Below are positions 10,178-23,187 of a stretch of DNA of 64,000 nt, piece after piece; position 1 is the first letter of the stretch, and every line of letters starts with the position of its first letter. The position numbers and the translations under genes are program-made. The notes under the pieces were generated by a model. The model was given only the letters and a program-made list of their open reading frames with translations. It did not search any database and was not told the DNA's origin. The DNA is from Ophiodon elongatus (taxonomy: Eukaryota > Chordata > Actinopteri > Perciformes > Hexagrammidae), in contig JACSYO010001682.1 in NCBI GenBank assembly GCA_016806645.1, positions 664,001 to 728,000 of the forward strand. Direction: 5' to 3'.

Positions 10178-12588
10178 TGTTCAGACCGAGCGCAAAGGCA
10201 ATTTTAGTGGTGGCACAGTGGCATATAATGTCAAAGCAAAGACGTGAGCGGATGCAAGCAGACACAAATATTTTACCTTTTAGGGCTTCTTAGCGAAAGA
10301 AATATAAAGTGCAACTGCCTGTTGGTGTTTTGAGAGATCATACATTGTTTTTGTTTACAGGACTATAAAATCTTTGTTGTTCATGACTGGAAACCTTGAT
10401 CAAGATGGCCTTTGCTGTTACGATTGAACTCTGTAACAACTTAAGACGGGGTGGGTTGGAAAACGATGACAAGCTTTTGCAGTTGCCTCACCCATGTCCG
10501 TCATTTTATGGCTACAGATTTCACTGTTAAAAATTCTGAATCTATCCGCTTGGACAAAGACTACAAAAAGAGTTGTCGAACTGTTGACATGCTATCAAAT
10601 TTACGTGGACAAATTGAGAGGAATATTGGTTTAAATCTGAATGAAACCATAAGAGAAAATCTTCATTCTTAAATCTTGACAAAACATCTTGATTTATTAG
10701 GGGAAGATACATTTACTATTCATCTATTAAATAACAAGAAACTGATACACACTGTATGTAACACTAGAGTATGTATTGATATGACATATTTGACATATTA
10801 TGGCTGGCTTATAGAACCTTTATGTCTCTAGAAATGTACTGCGTCCTTCTCTGCTTGGCTTCAGTCACTGTGCAGAGCTGCCCCGAGTAAGACTGAACAT
10901 AATCCCTGCGATCGCGAGAGGAAATGAGTAAAACTGACGGCTATAGGCCCCCATTGCCTGCACTTTATGATGGATGACAGTGGAGGGACGGTTGTGGCGG
11001 TTGATTTCTGTGGCGGTATCTGAAAATCTTGAATTCCAGCACCGTCAGAAGCAGCCTGTATTTGTGCTGCCAGGTGATAATTTAAACGCAGTGGAACAGC
11101 TCCAGCTCTCCGTCTGACGTTTGAGTAGAATGCGTGTCCGCGTGCGTGTTTTCATGTGCAGACAAAAACTAAATTGACGTGAATGAATCAAGTCCAGAAG
11201 GTGTTGCTGTTGTTGAAGTCGCCCAAATATCCAAATTAATTTTTGCTTAGAAAACATTATGCAGGCATAATTATATGGTGTTTGTTCTGACTTGTGTACT
11301 TATTTGGTCAAATTAGTGTGACCTTTAGGTTCCGACTGACTCTAGTTAAAAAAAAAAAAATGAATTACTTCAATGTCAACAGCTTAAGGTAGAGCTAGAC
11401 AGCATAGGGTCACCGCTTGTCCATATCTGTGATTTGAGCTCTCCTCACGTTACTCTGTAAATTAGTCACATTGTGTTGGGATTCCAATTACTGGGAAGCA
11501 CAGAGTGCTGAAGTTACAGGGCTGTGAAGTGGATCAATGAAAGACAGACAATGAACGCAAGCTAGATCAGTGGTGTTTCTAGGATTTGAGGACATTCTGG
11601 GCTTACCCTGGACCTCTGTAACAGGATTTCTTTTTTGAGGATTCTTTTTAATTTTGTATGCATCCTAGCACCTTATTCATAATTCAAAAATACCTGTCTT
11701 TATCATTGAACATTTCTCAAGAAAATGTTTGCTTTCCAGATTAACCCAGTTAAGTTTAAAAATGTCTACATCGGCTAAATTCTCACTTATTCCTTCTCTT
11801 TTGGAAAAATCAAAGAAGATTGGGATATGCCCACCCAGAGACTTGAAACTTAAACCCGGTTTCCACAAAAAAAGTTGGTTCAAAAACCTTTTTTTGAAAA
11901 ATATGCACAATATCTGCATTGCAGTTTGTGACACAGAAAGTGAAAGAAAAAGTAATTTCAGTTCAACTTCAAGCAGGTAAAATAGTAAAGTGTACCCATG
12001 AAAACTATTTTGAATGGTGTAATTTCTTTTTTTTTTATTTAACTGCACTTTCAATTTATATATCAGTTGCATAGGCGTTTATTCGCCTGCACATAAATGC
12101 AATTGTATCAGCAAAATGGGGCCTGTTTGAATCCACCAATTCCCAAATGTTTATTTGAGACCTACACTACAATAAATCCATGTGTGATTTATTAATACAA
12201 TTTTTCCAGAACTAATGCACACAACATCACAAATATCATCAATAATGAGTAGTCGGGCTGAGAGAGGACTAATGTAGAATCAGCTAAAAAAGAGGCTCGA
12301 CCACACGAAACAACCTTCCAATATTACAGGGTCAACAAAGTTTTAATAGGAGAGTTAGGCATTGCCCTCCATTTGATTTATGCTTTTTGGTGTGTATTTG
12401 TGTTGTTTACACATGCCAGCGGTCTTAATTTGGTGATATTTCAGAGCGGAATTGTCACTTCATTTCAGAATAAGCCTATAAAGCAGCGAAGGTGCTGACA
12501 CGTGGGAAGAGATATGAGAGGTAGGATTAATCATGTGCCACAGAACGTGTATAAGGAGGGATGTAGCTCAGCTAAGCTGGAGGGAAGG

Positions 12589-12602
12589 AGAGAGAGAGAG
12601 AG
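12589..12602. repeat. Short (GA)n run
   Basis: About seven GA units within a purine-rich segment. Confidence 0.75.
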
Positions 12603-13227
12603 CTGCGACGTGGGCCCATTGATGGATGTGCATGGTGTGGATTTACTGCTCTGCCTACCTACGCGCCATTCCACCCGCATCCAGCTGAGACTGGTACTAA
12701 ACTAACAGCACGTGCCAGGCGAGACAGCAGCAGGTCTCATCATCAGCCATGTAAGCAGGACGGGTAAACAGGGCAAAGTCAGAAGTCAAGGTCGGGTAGG
12801 GAAGTACAGTCACCGACTGTGTACCAGCCAGAGACCACCTTCAACATGATGAGACGTCTGAGGACTGTAAACACAGGCAATGTTTGCATTGGCCCCTCGT
12901 GGCCGTAATGCAAAATGCATGTAGAGGTTTGAATATGAGTTTATCTATATATTTTTATGATAACAGAGTACTTGCTCTATAAAAACGAATTGTGTGTTTA
13001 CAATTTAAGGTGTGTCTATTGTTTCACGATGTTAACTCATGCATTAAGTAACATTCGAGAAAACTTTCCACGTTAAAAGTTGCCGGTAGTACGAAGCAAT
13101 TGAAAAAAAGAACACATTGTATCTAATTGCACGTATATATCAACAAGAAAAGTTTCCAATCAGTAATAATAACAATGTGGGATTGCTCACAAATGGAATA
13201 GCTGAAATGTGGGAACGCTACAAAATT

Positions 13228-13281
13228 GCCTCCATGTCTGTCCAAAATGTCATCGCTTCATCATTTTATCCTATTCTAATC
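13228..13281. repeat. Dispersed repeat family B, copy 2
   Basis: GCCTCCATGTCTGTCCAAAA and the following CATCGCTTCATCATTTTATCC match 6547-6606 with scattered substitutions, in the same orientation. The homology may extend on both sides, but I cannot set the limits by eye. Confidence 0.45.
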
Positions 13282-13289
13282 AGTTTCTC

Positions 13290-15268
13290 CTTGAGTCTAA
13301 GCAGATGTTTGTGCCACATTTGAGGAAATTCCCTCAAAGTGTTGAGATCGCATTCATGAGAATGGGACAGACAGTAATGCTTCCGGTCATGGCTATTGCA
13401 GGTGTAAGGGCATAAAAAATAAGTTTCTTATCAAATATTTCAAGGGTGTTAACCTTCAGTTTGACCTCCAAATAAAGTTGTTTTGATAATCGGACAATGA
13501 TATTTCTTGCCCCTCAGCACTTACTTTGCTAACCTAATTCTTATCATGTAGAAATTCTGAGAAAAAAATGATTGTGCAAAAAAAAGGTGTTTGTACAAAG
13601 TGTGAGTCACTGCAATCACGAAACATCCCTGAGCATGTATCCATAACAGGCCACCTAAAAATATTATGCAGTTTGCTGCAGCAGAATGCAAGATTAGCCG
13701 TGGACAGACACAGAGATGCACACTAACTCATGCACTCACGCAACCGATTGCATAATCCTTCAGGCAGAGACAATAAACAGGAATTATCCTTTAAAACCAG
13801 ACGAGTTCTATAGATAGACGGTATAGACAGGATATCACCAAATGCATACAGTTGTTAGGGTCACTCATCAAAACACAATGACCCTGCATTCATTTCGTAA
13901 ACCTGCTGTGCTGCAAAAATAGATTCAAGAATTCAGGAAGAATTATTTTTTTATAAAGTGCATAAGATCAAGATAAAGCGAACAAATTTGAAGCTATACT
14001 GTCTTTGCCTACTTAGATCAGACACACAAATCCTGCACTAAAATAGGACCAGGTATTTATATCCTGTGCTAGAAAGTTCAATACTAAACTGGAATACTCT
14101 GGCATAACAGCTGTGTAAATTATGGTATTTTGACATACAAATTGTAAATTAACAATCACAGAGAAATTATACTTTCTCTGACAAATACTGCTCTTACATG
14201 CTGATTTTGTGTGACCCCTACAGTTAAATTATTGGTGTTATATAAGTATATGTATTTTCCGCAGCTAATTACTCTACAAAATGTAATAAAACAACATTGC
14301 TCTGTCCGACAAGCTGTCAACAACCCAAATATATTCAGGTTACGATGAACTTTAACAGAGAGACCCTCCTATTTGATTCTGATAGGCAGAGGTGTTGTAA
14401 TTCATCTAGACTCATGTTTAGCTTAATGTTTCCTCCCTGGTGTCAAGCTACATATACGTATATGTCATGTAGGGCTGTGAGATTAGGGGTTAACCCTTTC
14501 CTACATCATAGGACTACTTCTTGTGAAATCCGAGCCACTGTCTGCTTTGCATGTAAACAATTAATTAAAAAGCGATATTGTTTTGGAAAACCAATAAGAA
14601 GATAATATCACGATACTCAAGTGTATTTTCATACTCCCCCAATGTCATGAAACTTAATGTCTGATTGACGGTTCAGTACATTATACAGATTATACCAAAT
14701 TCTTTACTTTGCAAGGTATCGGTTTGTTTACTTCTCTGCATTGCACCTCTCATGTCAGTGAAAGGAGAGTTTGTTTAGCTGCTCAGTCGGAGTGAGGGAT
14801 GCGGTATTGTGTGAATAAGAGATGTCAATACATACCCTCTATTCCTCATGACTGCCAGAGGTGGTGATTTGCACCTGGATACTTCTTCATGCACGCACAC
14901 AGATCCAGTATCTAAAACACAGAGAAGGATATTCAGACTAAAGCAAAAAAAAAAGAAAAACTTTGGTGAGGAGTACAGAAACAGAGCAGAAACCTCAATG
15001 AAAAATGTCCTGCCTCCACCCATTTTGTATTACAAGCCGTCACATGATGGAAATGTCGGAACAAACCAACAGACTGATTTTCCGCTTACAGCCAGGTAAA
15101 AATAGGCTCATCCACTTTCTAGTTTGCGTGACAAATGGGATGCAGCGCCTGGCATCCAGTTTGGGAGACCGTTAAAATATACCCAAAGATGAGAATAAAA
15201 CACAACTCATCAGTGTAAAGTTGCTCCCCTCCTCAGTTAATTAAAACCAGCCCAGTGGTTTTCTATCT

Positions 15269-15270
<2 letters not shown>
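13290..15270. other. Unique-looking stretch, no gene recognised
   Basis: AT-rich sequence without recognisable exon, RNA gene or repeat. The longest frames (102 codons at 14297-14605 +, 83 at 14848-15099 +) have no motif or codon bias. Confidence 0.5.

Positions 15271-15271
<1 letters not shown>

Positions 15272-15336
<65 letters not shown>
15272..15336. repeat. (GA)n microsatellite, 65 bp
   Basis: Uninterrupted GA/AG dinucleotides over 65 bp. A pure purine strand of this length is likely to be polymorphic and can form triplex (H-DNA) structure. Confidence 0.95.
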
Positions 15337-15338
<2 letters not shown>

Positions 15339-15339
15339 G

Positions 15340-17090
15340 AATGAATCACAACTGCAGTGCTAGGAGCTGAGGAGCAATGTGCTACCACTGCAAAGGTTGG
15401 GAGGTGAGCTCCCACTGGGGTCCATTATACTAAAAATGGGTGCTCTAATGGTAGAGAACTGCAAACACTGTGCCCTTTGGAGGCAGAACCAGCTCAAAGG
15501 CACTGGAGCCTGGACCGTTAGAGTGGACAAATATCAGCGTATGTGTCAGCCAATACGCCGCGGTTCAGAAATGCAGATGATATGTTCGAGGTTAGTGTAT
15601 CTGTTAGCACCCACAAAGTCAATTGACCCTTCGCTAATCCACCCCACCCCCCGCTACTCAATCAAGCTGTCAGAGCTACCATGGCGCCCACACTGTCACT
15701 AACTGCACTCCCTGAAGAAATACTAGAAAGGAAAAAGCGATTTCAGAGAGAGGCAGACAGAACTGTCTACAATGTGCGTTTGAAGGTTATATCCAGGATG
15801 TCAAACTGATTCAGCAGTGAAAACAGGTTAAAGAGGTAAAGATAGAAGCTAAAGCCTACATATCACAGTGTAAAAGTTAACCCTTACATCACCTGGAGAT
15901 CGAGACAGAAGACAATTAAGTTAACTAATTCAGCAGTCCCCTGTCAATGCTGTCAGCGACAACTAGTAAATGGAGTGCCCTCCTGATCACTAAATGTAAT
16001 ATGAAGCTCATCAATACAACACAATTACAAGGCTTTTAAAAGGGGGACACTCTGATTGGTTTAATTCATGTTACGCCAAAAAGACACCTATTAAATAAGA
16101 AACCCTCGCTCCTTGCTTCGTGCCCAGACTATGTGTTGTTGGACACACCTTAAATTAATTTGATCCATCCACTTTAGCCCATGCGGTACAGATCTTTGAA
16201 ATAGGAGTCTTAGTCTATTAACTGTTAAATGCAACAGAATGTATGTGGTCTGTAAACCACGGCCATGTGTTCTTCCTTAACGAGCCCCCTACCTCTGCGT
16301 CAATCACTCAAAATGCCATTAGCTCTCTATCTACATAGATAGGGATACTGTAGAGGGACTTGTTTCCTTATGACGAATCAAATTATTTTGTTTAAAACCA
16401 TATGAGCAAAAAGCAGTAATGTCACTGATGGTCACACAGTTAGAGCCAGACAGCAACCTGAGAAACATCACAGGAGCCACACACTTCGGAGTCAACCCAG
16501 ATTGGCTTTCCGGCTATAACGTACTTAAAAACATACTTGCAAATGTCAAAAGAAATACTTTCAACACTATTTATGATACTTCAAAAAATGACTTGTACTA
16601 TTTTGATTATTTACTTTAAAATGTAATATAAAATGTATTTTTTCATTAAAAACCAAATTTAAAGGATTCTTATACAATAAATAATTTTGTTAGGTATTTA
16701 TGTACAAAAACATTACCATCAACCATATCCGCAATTTTCTAAACTCTCAAATATTGATAACCTCAAAAAACTTGAGTTGGCCAGGCTCTAATAGGCTTAC
16801 TGTATTAGTAAAAGAAGAATATCACCAGACTCCATGTCTTCCTGGTCCACTAATAAAGGACATAGGTAATAATCCTGTCTCTAAGGGTGAATAAATAATA
16901 AAATCACTGAGAAAATAAATCTGCAGGCCACTTCTTTCTGATGTTCTGCTTCAAATCCTGCTATAAGTTATCCAATGCAGGGTAATGTAGTGCCAGGAAT
17001 ACCCAATTATTAGAATATTATAACATCATTGTAAAGTCAAAGCACGTAGCAATCGATAAGAATTACGTTGCGCTTCAGTTCGTTTCCTCT
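15340..17090. other. Unique-looking stretch, no gene recognised
   Basis: Nothing recognised. A 107-codon + frame at 15379-15702 has mixed composition and no domain. Confidence 0.5.
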
Positions 17091-17099
17091 CGCCTCAAA

Positions 17100-17195
17100 A
17101 GGGGCCCAGGAGGCACAAGGTATCTTGCGATTGCGAATGCCGGAGGTCAGAGGCTGTGGGGTCAAATCCCACCGGCTGAGGTGCCCGGGAGCATT
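17100..17195 (+). mobile_element. tRNA-derived SINE fragment
   Basis: GGGGTCAAATCCCACC (17158-17173) resembles a tRNA-type B box with its T-arm stem. It is preceded by GCGATTGCGAATGCCGGAGG and followed by CGGCTGAGGTGCCCGGGAGC, words that recur in tRNA-derived SINEs of teleosts just after the tRNA-like head. The A-box region is poorly preserved and the body and tail are missing, so this is a truncated relic and not a tRNA gene. Confidence 0.5.
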
Positions 17196-17383
17196 TTAAT
17201 CACGTAAAAAGAGTGACTGCGTTGGGAGGGGATTCCAGTTAATCACACACGATAGGCTGAGACATGAGGCTGCAAACCCGCACGCAGTATCACTGCCGCA
17301 ATGTGGAGATTACCGCTCCTGTAGGACAACAGACTCTGCCAATCACCACCACGCTTACACATTTCGGTGCCGGGGAACGTGTT

Positions 17384-17480
17384 TGCCAAGCCTTGCAGAA
17401 CAAATATTAATTTGCTTTATGCAAATACGCACAAGAGTAAATTAATTTTAATTATTTAAATGAGACAGCTCCGTGCGCAA
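17384..17480. other. Candidate conserved regulatory island
   Basis: An AT-rich block with an exact octamer ATGCAAAT (17419-17426) and a cluster of TAATTA/AATTAATT homeodomain-type words (17438-17455), with no repeat signature. This style is typical of conserved noncoding elements near developmental genes. Purely compositional, and cross-species conservation was not tested. Confidence 0.2.
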
Positions 17481-17489
17481 CAGATTGTT

Positions 17490-20465
17490 CTGCTGGTGAA
17501 TTGGAGGCGTCTTACACCTCTCTAATTATTACCAGCAACATTTGTGCTTGCACTTGATGAAACACAACAGAAGTGGTGAAGAGGAGGATTCCCCGTGGCT
17601 GGCACACAATGCCAGTCAAATGGAGATGACACTTATTATTATTATTTCTGGCTTCTCCTATCCGTCTCTCACCATCTTGCACTCCGCTTGGTGCACAGGC
17701 AAGATTGAACAACTTCCTAGTTTAGGCCATCTTTCCATTGCTCATATCATTGCAGAGATCTGAGAGCGATAATTCTAAGACAACAAACCCAGAGGTTAGT
17801 CAAACTCAGTTTTAAAGATAAAAAGGATGTGAACAGTATAACATTCATGGAATGAGCAAAGAAAATATGTTATATCATTTAATCTTAAAATGTTACATTT
17901 CCAAAAACAAATGAAAGACAGCTCATGCAGTATAAGACAATTTAACTTTTCTCGAACGCAAATTAGTGTTTTTCAAGAACTCTCGTACACTGTGTATTAC
18001 AGTTTAATCCTTGAATGACTTTGCCCCAAAAAAACAATGATATTTTCTTTACTTAGTTGCTGTTGGCAGAGGCAATGCATTTGTTTTTTTCAATTATGAG
18101 TCTCAAATGGTTGGGATGTCTTTTTACTGTTCATGTTACAAATATTTTCCAAACAAGGGAAAACAAAACCTTTTACACACAACAATAAAAATATAACATT
18201 TTCTAAAGATGGATAAACAAAATAAAAATTATATATACAAATAATAATATAAACTTCTTGAAGTAAACTCATGTAGAGGACAGGAATCCTGGGAGGGACT
18301 TGCTTTTCAAAGTACCTGTTGCAGGCAGCTATAACAGTTAGTGAGCAGGTGTTGCCTAATAGGTTACTTTATGGCTCAGTTAAGAGCTGGCTGCTAAAAA
18401 TCCAATGTTATTTAACACTGTACGGTATAGAGGCAAGAATTTAACAAGCACGGACGTATTAACAAACCTACATAATCACATGTAAGTATCTTGAACATGT
18501 TTTATGTTATTTATAATAATTTTGAATGGTTTCACTGCCATGTTCATGCAGCCTTCATGTTTGAAAAAACGATGACAGTGAAAAGGATTTTAACAAGGAC
18601 ATATATATGTTTCAAGACTATTTGGTGTCTGTCTGACGATCAAGGTGGTGACTAAGACAGAAATATGTTGATTAGAAGGGTTAGACCAGGCTCACGCCAA
18701 ATATGCAAACTTTTGTTTCATTTCGCTTAAACTTTGGTTAAAGAGCTTTTGGTGAGTAGGAAAGTCCAAGCAAACAAGTCAATAGGAGTAACTGATGCTT
18801 GTAATTTGAAGATATCGCAGTTCTTGCAGAGGATTTTAAAAACAAAAATGAAGAACCCCGATGAATCAGATACTACAACTTTATAAAGGTCATATTAAGT
18901 TGACAGCTAGAAACACTTATTGAAATGTGTAGTTTTAGAAGTTTACAACAAGAACAAACTAGAGATTAAAATATAATATGTAATGAAGCAAGTGGGGTTT
19001 TGATTACAGGGTTTCCTATTAAGTACAGTTACCAGTTCCACTACAGACAATTCATTGCCGAGCAATCTCACATTTCTCACATCTCTGGTGAAAATATCTG
19101 CTAAGAAACTGTCAGGGTGCCATATGCTAATGCTAAAAATGCTAAAACACAGTTGAGAATGAGAAACAGCGTATTTAGTTTTTTAGGTTGGATGAGTAAT
19201 TACTTGGTGAGTACATTGTTATCAGCCAAAAATAAGGCCCAAGTTGTATTAAACTGAAATGATCCTCTGAGTGGCTACATAATGCATGTCAATGTCTGCA
19301 CTTGGCCTCTTTATCTTTTAGTCTGAGTGGCCAGTTGTGTTCCTGAGGATCTTTCTCTCATGGTTGAACTTAGTGTCACTGACACCAAAGCAACATGGAT
19401 GAAAGAAAGAGTTGGCGGGTGGGAGAGAATAGCTTTATCACTGCATTATGGATGAATGCTCAAGAAGCTGAGAGGCGACTCCTCCTTTCCCCCCTGATGC
19501 TTGTGAAGCAACATGCCTGCTTTTACAATATAAGAATACAATTTGCCTGCCTGCTATGACTATGAGTAGCATTAGCAAGATTAATTGGACAAACATGTTT
19601 CCCAGCTGCACAAGGACATTACATTTAGAGGATCTGTTTAATGGAAGCTATTGTTTGATGTGTTTATAAGGGGAAACAAATGCTCCCTCTGGAGAAAATA
19701 TAAAACTTTTATAACGTGTAATCATATTAAGTATCGGAGAAGCTATCCTGAGAATGCAGTTTCCACAACTACAGATTGCTTCGCTCTAAACGAGTGGAAC
19801 CTTCTCGATTAATTACCATCGTCTGGAGTTTTGGCTGGTTAAATGGAAAAATGTTTGTCAAACCTTTCACAAAGACGTGTTTGCCTACTTGGAGCTCTGG
19901 TCAACTTTCTGCCCTTCTTTTTCCTCTTGATTACTGTATGTTTTCTTGCGGAAAGTGTGTCCCCACCGCATTCACTAACAGTTTGGTACTTCTGGAACCA
20001 ACGCACATTCTGTACTGATTATTGGCAGAAAGTGCTCCAGCAGAGCTCTGTAGTTTATCATGTAACAGATAATTAGTCTGGAAGTCAAAGTATCCATTGG
20101 TAAACGATTAAACCCAGAAGCAAGCGTGTCTAGAAATGACTTCACTGTGAATGTAGAATAAATAGAATAACCCTGGCAGCCCCAAATAACAGTATTAGCT
20201 CATTGCAAAGCATAATCATGTCACATGGTACAATATCGCATCAGGCTACCATATTTACGCGGTCAGTGTGGTTCAAACAAAGTGCAATTTCGTTTGTTTA
20301 CAAGATGAATTTACAGATTTCCTAAACCAACAATCCAACCCCGGATCTCTTAAAGATTTGAATTTAAATGCTCTTATCTTTATACGTGTTCGGGCAATCT
20401 CTACAGAGTAGTTTGTCTGAAGCCCTTAACCAGCCCAACCACTTCCAATCCAGACATACCAAAGC
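17490..20465. other. Unique-looking stretch, no gene recognised
   Basis: AT-rich, without exons, RNA genes or dispersed repeats that I recognise. Short frames at 17542-17763, 19776-20018 and 19843-20076 lack motifs and codon bias. Confidence 0.5.
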
Positions 20466-20469
20466 TCTA

Positions 20470-20711
20470 AAGCTGCGTTTCCACCAAGCAGTCCAGTTCT
20501 ATTCCATTCATTACACATTAAAACGGTTATCTTTGTGTTTCCATCAGCAAAAAGTTTGGATGGTACCAATAGAACCACTCCATTCTTGGTACCACCTTGA
20601 TCGAGGTGCAAAGCGAGCTGAGTCAAGACTAGAAGGTGGTGTCAAAACACTGCAGACCACTGATTGGTCAGAGAGAATTGGCACTAGTGCAACGCATGAC
20701 ATTTTCTGACA
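20470..20711. mobile_element. Dispersed teleost repeat, probable DNA-transposon relic
   Basis: Begins AAGCTGCGTTTCCACCAAGC and carries a second GTGTTTCCATCAGC word, then TGGTACC-type words, CTGATTGGTCAGAGAGAATT and a closing GACATTTTCTGAC. I recall this 'GCTGCGTTTCCACC' arrangement as common in fish genomes but cannot give its family name. Terminal repeats are not clear in this copy. Confidence 0.5.
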
Positions 20712-20720
20712 GTTTACATA

Positions 20721-20925
20721 TTCTCCCTGTGTGCGTGGATTTCATCCTGGTGCTTCGATTGTCAGGAAGGGCATCTGATGTAAAAAAAAACATATACCAA
20801 ATCAAATATGTGAATCAAAAAATAAGATTTCCATACCGGATTGGTCGAGGTTACCAACTAGATGGAAATAGACTATCCGCTGTGGTCGACCCCTAACGGG
20901 AACAGCCAAAAGAAGATGAAGATAC
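20721..20925 (+). mobile_element. 3' end of a non-LTR retrotransposon (RTE-like)
   Basis: Order of words: GTCAGGAAGGGCATCTGATG, then CAAATCAAATATGTG, then GATTTCCATACCGGATTGG, then CGCTGTGGTCGACCCCTAAC followed by a GAAGATGAAGAT-like tail. This is the characteristic 3' end of a widespread fish LINE. I favour the RTE clade (Rex3-like) because of the GATGAA-type tail, but the family name is uncertain. Only the 3' region remains, as expected for 5'-truncated retroposition. Confidence 0.6.
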
Positions 20926-20929
20926 ACAG

Positions 20930-22500
20930 TTTTCATTCAGCGAACAGAGCTGAATCCAAACATCAAGTTTAAGCACCAACAGGATGGTAAGCTTGTACGT
21001 GTCATTTATAAATCTAGGCCCAGCTGTCTGTGAACACCAGACCAAAACCACTCAACTGGGAAGAGGTCAAAGGTCATCAACCAGGAGTTAGTGTCGAGAG
21101 ATGCAAGAGGACATCCGATACCAAAGGTGTGATTCCCTCATACGGTGTTTGGGATTGCATGGTTTTAATGCGAACAGACATCTCTAATAGAGAGAAAAAA
21201 TTAAAATAACATAGAGGCAGACAATTAATGAAATTAATTTTTGCCAAGATGAAAACAACAGGAATATAAGTAGGCAAAATCTGTTCCCAAAGTACTTGAA
21301 AGTTTTCTTTATAAAGTCATTCACTTCTGGAGTCAAACTCTCAAGAACTCACAAAAACAATCCCCTGTGTTAATGCGTCCACAGTGTCCCCTGCTGCTCT
21401 CCTAGTTGTGTTTGTTAATTAGTTTGGATGTCTTTTGTGGGGCTGTAGCAGTCAAATAATTAACAATGACAAATAGCTTTCGTGTCCACTAGTGCTTATC
21501 CCACCTCCACAGCTGTGGGGATCTCGCTCCTCTGCAACCTGTTTTTATCAGGCCATGTGAGCCAAGGCAAAACTGCTAATGCATTAATTTATAACATGAC
21601 CTGGCATCAGGCCGAGACAGCCGCTTGGAGAGAGGGAAGGGAGAGGGGGGTAGGTTGGTTGCGTGAAAAACTGCAGTGTCACCACAAGTCCACTTTTAGC
21701 CCTCTTGCATCAGGTTACTGTGTAAGCGCTGATACAGCCCCAGGAAACAGATGTCCTTGTGTGCCTGATTGTAATTATTAATGGGTGAGACATTGCTGGT
21801 TTCATCAAAGCCCCGAGCTGCGCGGCGCCACACGCAGGCTTCATCTCTCGGTGACGGACAGAATCACTCTCCAGAGCACCACAAGTCAGTATCGATCGCA
21901 ACTTATTCAGCATGGTTGGTCTTAATGTGAGAGCAGGTAGAGACAGGAGAAGGTGGGAAAGAAAGAGAGACGGATGGATGACATGATGAAGAAGGTCACG
22001 TTTCAAGCAAATGTGTCAGTTGAATTCCTGACATTGTGAATCTCTTACTGACCTAACTTTGCTTTCATTTAAAAAGAAGAAATGTCAGAATTTTATAAAC
22101 TTAATCTCTAAACACTAAAACTAGAGACCAGCTTGCCTTAGGATCACACCAGCCGCAACATCAGTGACCTTGCTCAGACATCACCCACCTTGGAACTCTA
22201 CCTTAATTTTGATCTAAAACCACCTGTTAAGTTTTGTGACACCAAATAGGGCCAGGGCCTATTTTCAAACTGAACTTTCATTTTGATCTCAACTACACAC
22301 CTGTAAAATCTGTCCACAGACAGACAGACATATAAACACCTGGCAAAGTACTAAAAACCGCCAGATTTTCAGAAGTCCATAATCTTTAAAGCATATAAAT
22401 ATTTTCATATTAACAATTGGTCAAATGACAGCATGTAATGTGAAAGGGGTCTTGGCATTATTTTCATCCACAGACACTTGGCGCTGTAATGAATAATTGT
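20930..22500. other. Unique-looking stretch, no gene recognised
   Basis: Holds a possible regulatory island around 21400-21600 (TTAATTAG, TAATTAACAATGAC and ATTAATTT words) and a short ACAG run near 22317-22330. No exon or RNA gene recognised. Confidence 0.45.
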
Positions 22501-22613
22501 GGCAGCAGGACTGTGTATGTTGGACTGAGTGAAAATAAACATTGTGTCTTCATGGAAATGAAGGAACATGTCACTCATTGCAACAGTGTGGCTCACTGAT
22601 GTGCACATTCTTT
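22501..22613. repeat. Dispersed repeat family C, copy 1
   Basis: GGACTGAGTGAAAATAAAC, then TTCATGGAAATGAAGGAACATGTCAC and GCAACAGTGTGGCT, align in order with 63527-63637 in the same orientation. The preceding about 60 bases are also weakly similar to 63460-63525. Probably an old interspersed element. Confidence 0.65.
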
Positions 22614-22619
22614 AGTTCA

Positions 22620-23015
22620 GCTCAAACAATGAAACAGCCTCATTGAACTCTGGGTCACTTCATATCAGAGTCAAAGGACCACAGGGGATTTCTTCGTATA
22701 AAGTTAAACATATTTGAAATACAACAGCGGTCCATTCTCTTTAAAACAGAATTGAAAAAATAAATAAAATAATCACATGACAACTTGACACCTTCTTTTG
22801 TTCCTTTGTTAGAAATGTAACACTGAGAACGAAAAATATTGAGGAATCCTGGTTTAGTAGCTGTAGATGGTTACTTGGCACTGGGGCCAAAGCCTTGAGT
22901 TGGCCTGTTCACACAGAGACATTTAGCCCAGTTGAGTGTGTAGTATATTTTGCTCTGTAATGCATGAAGATAGCATACGTGAAGGGGCCTATGACTTTGG
23001 AATGTCGGATCCATT
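22620..23015. other. Unique-looking stretch, no gene recognised
   Basis: No exon, RNA gene or dispersed repeat recognised. Confidence 0.4.
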
Positions 23016-23136
23016 GCTGTTGTTACACATGGGATACTCGTTAGGTACCCCCGCTGGGGAATGCTCCTTGACCTGGAGGATGGAGGAGTAGCTATGCCTA
23101 TGTCCGAAACATGTCTTTCATTGGGGGCCCTGTTTA

Positions 23137-23144
23137 TGACGTCA
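23137..23144. promoter_or_regulatory. CRE palindrome TGACGTCA
   Basis: Exact cAMP-response-element palindrome 36 bp upstream of the TATA box of the LTR-like block. Confidence 0.5.
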
Positions 23145-23179
23145 TTATATACTCAAGTCTGGGGCGTAAACAACATCCA

Positions 23180-23187
23180 TATATAAG
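23180..23187 (+). promoter_or_regulatory. TATA box TATATAAG
   Basis: Good TATA consensus placed between the CRE and the AATAAA of the LTR-like block. Confidence 0.5.

Larger units (their letters stand above)
8730..13190. other. Unique-looking stretch, no gene recognised
   Basis: No exon with coding bias and no dispersed repeat was recognised. Small features are an 18-bp tandem duplication at 10142-10177, an A-rich run near 11349 and a short GA run at 12589-12602. If the 8532-8726 frame is a terminal exon, this stretch would be intron. Confidence 0.5.

Noticed and set aside
17100..17195. Possible intact tRNA gene from the B-box-like sequence
   Set aside because: No acceptor stem or A box can be paired. 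The following GAGGTGCCC sequence points to a SINE.
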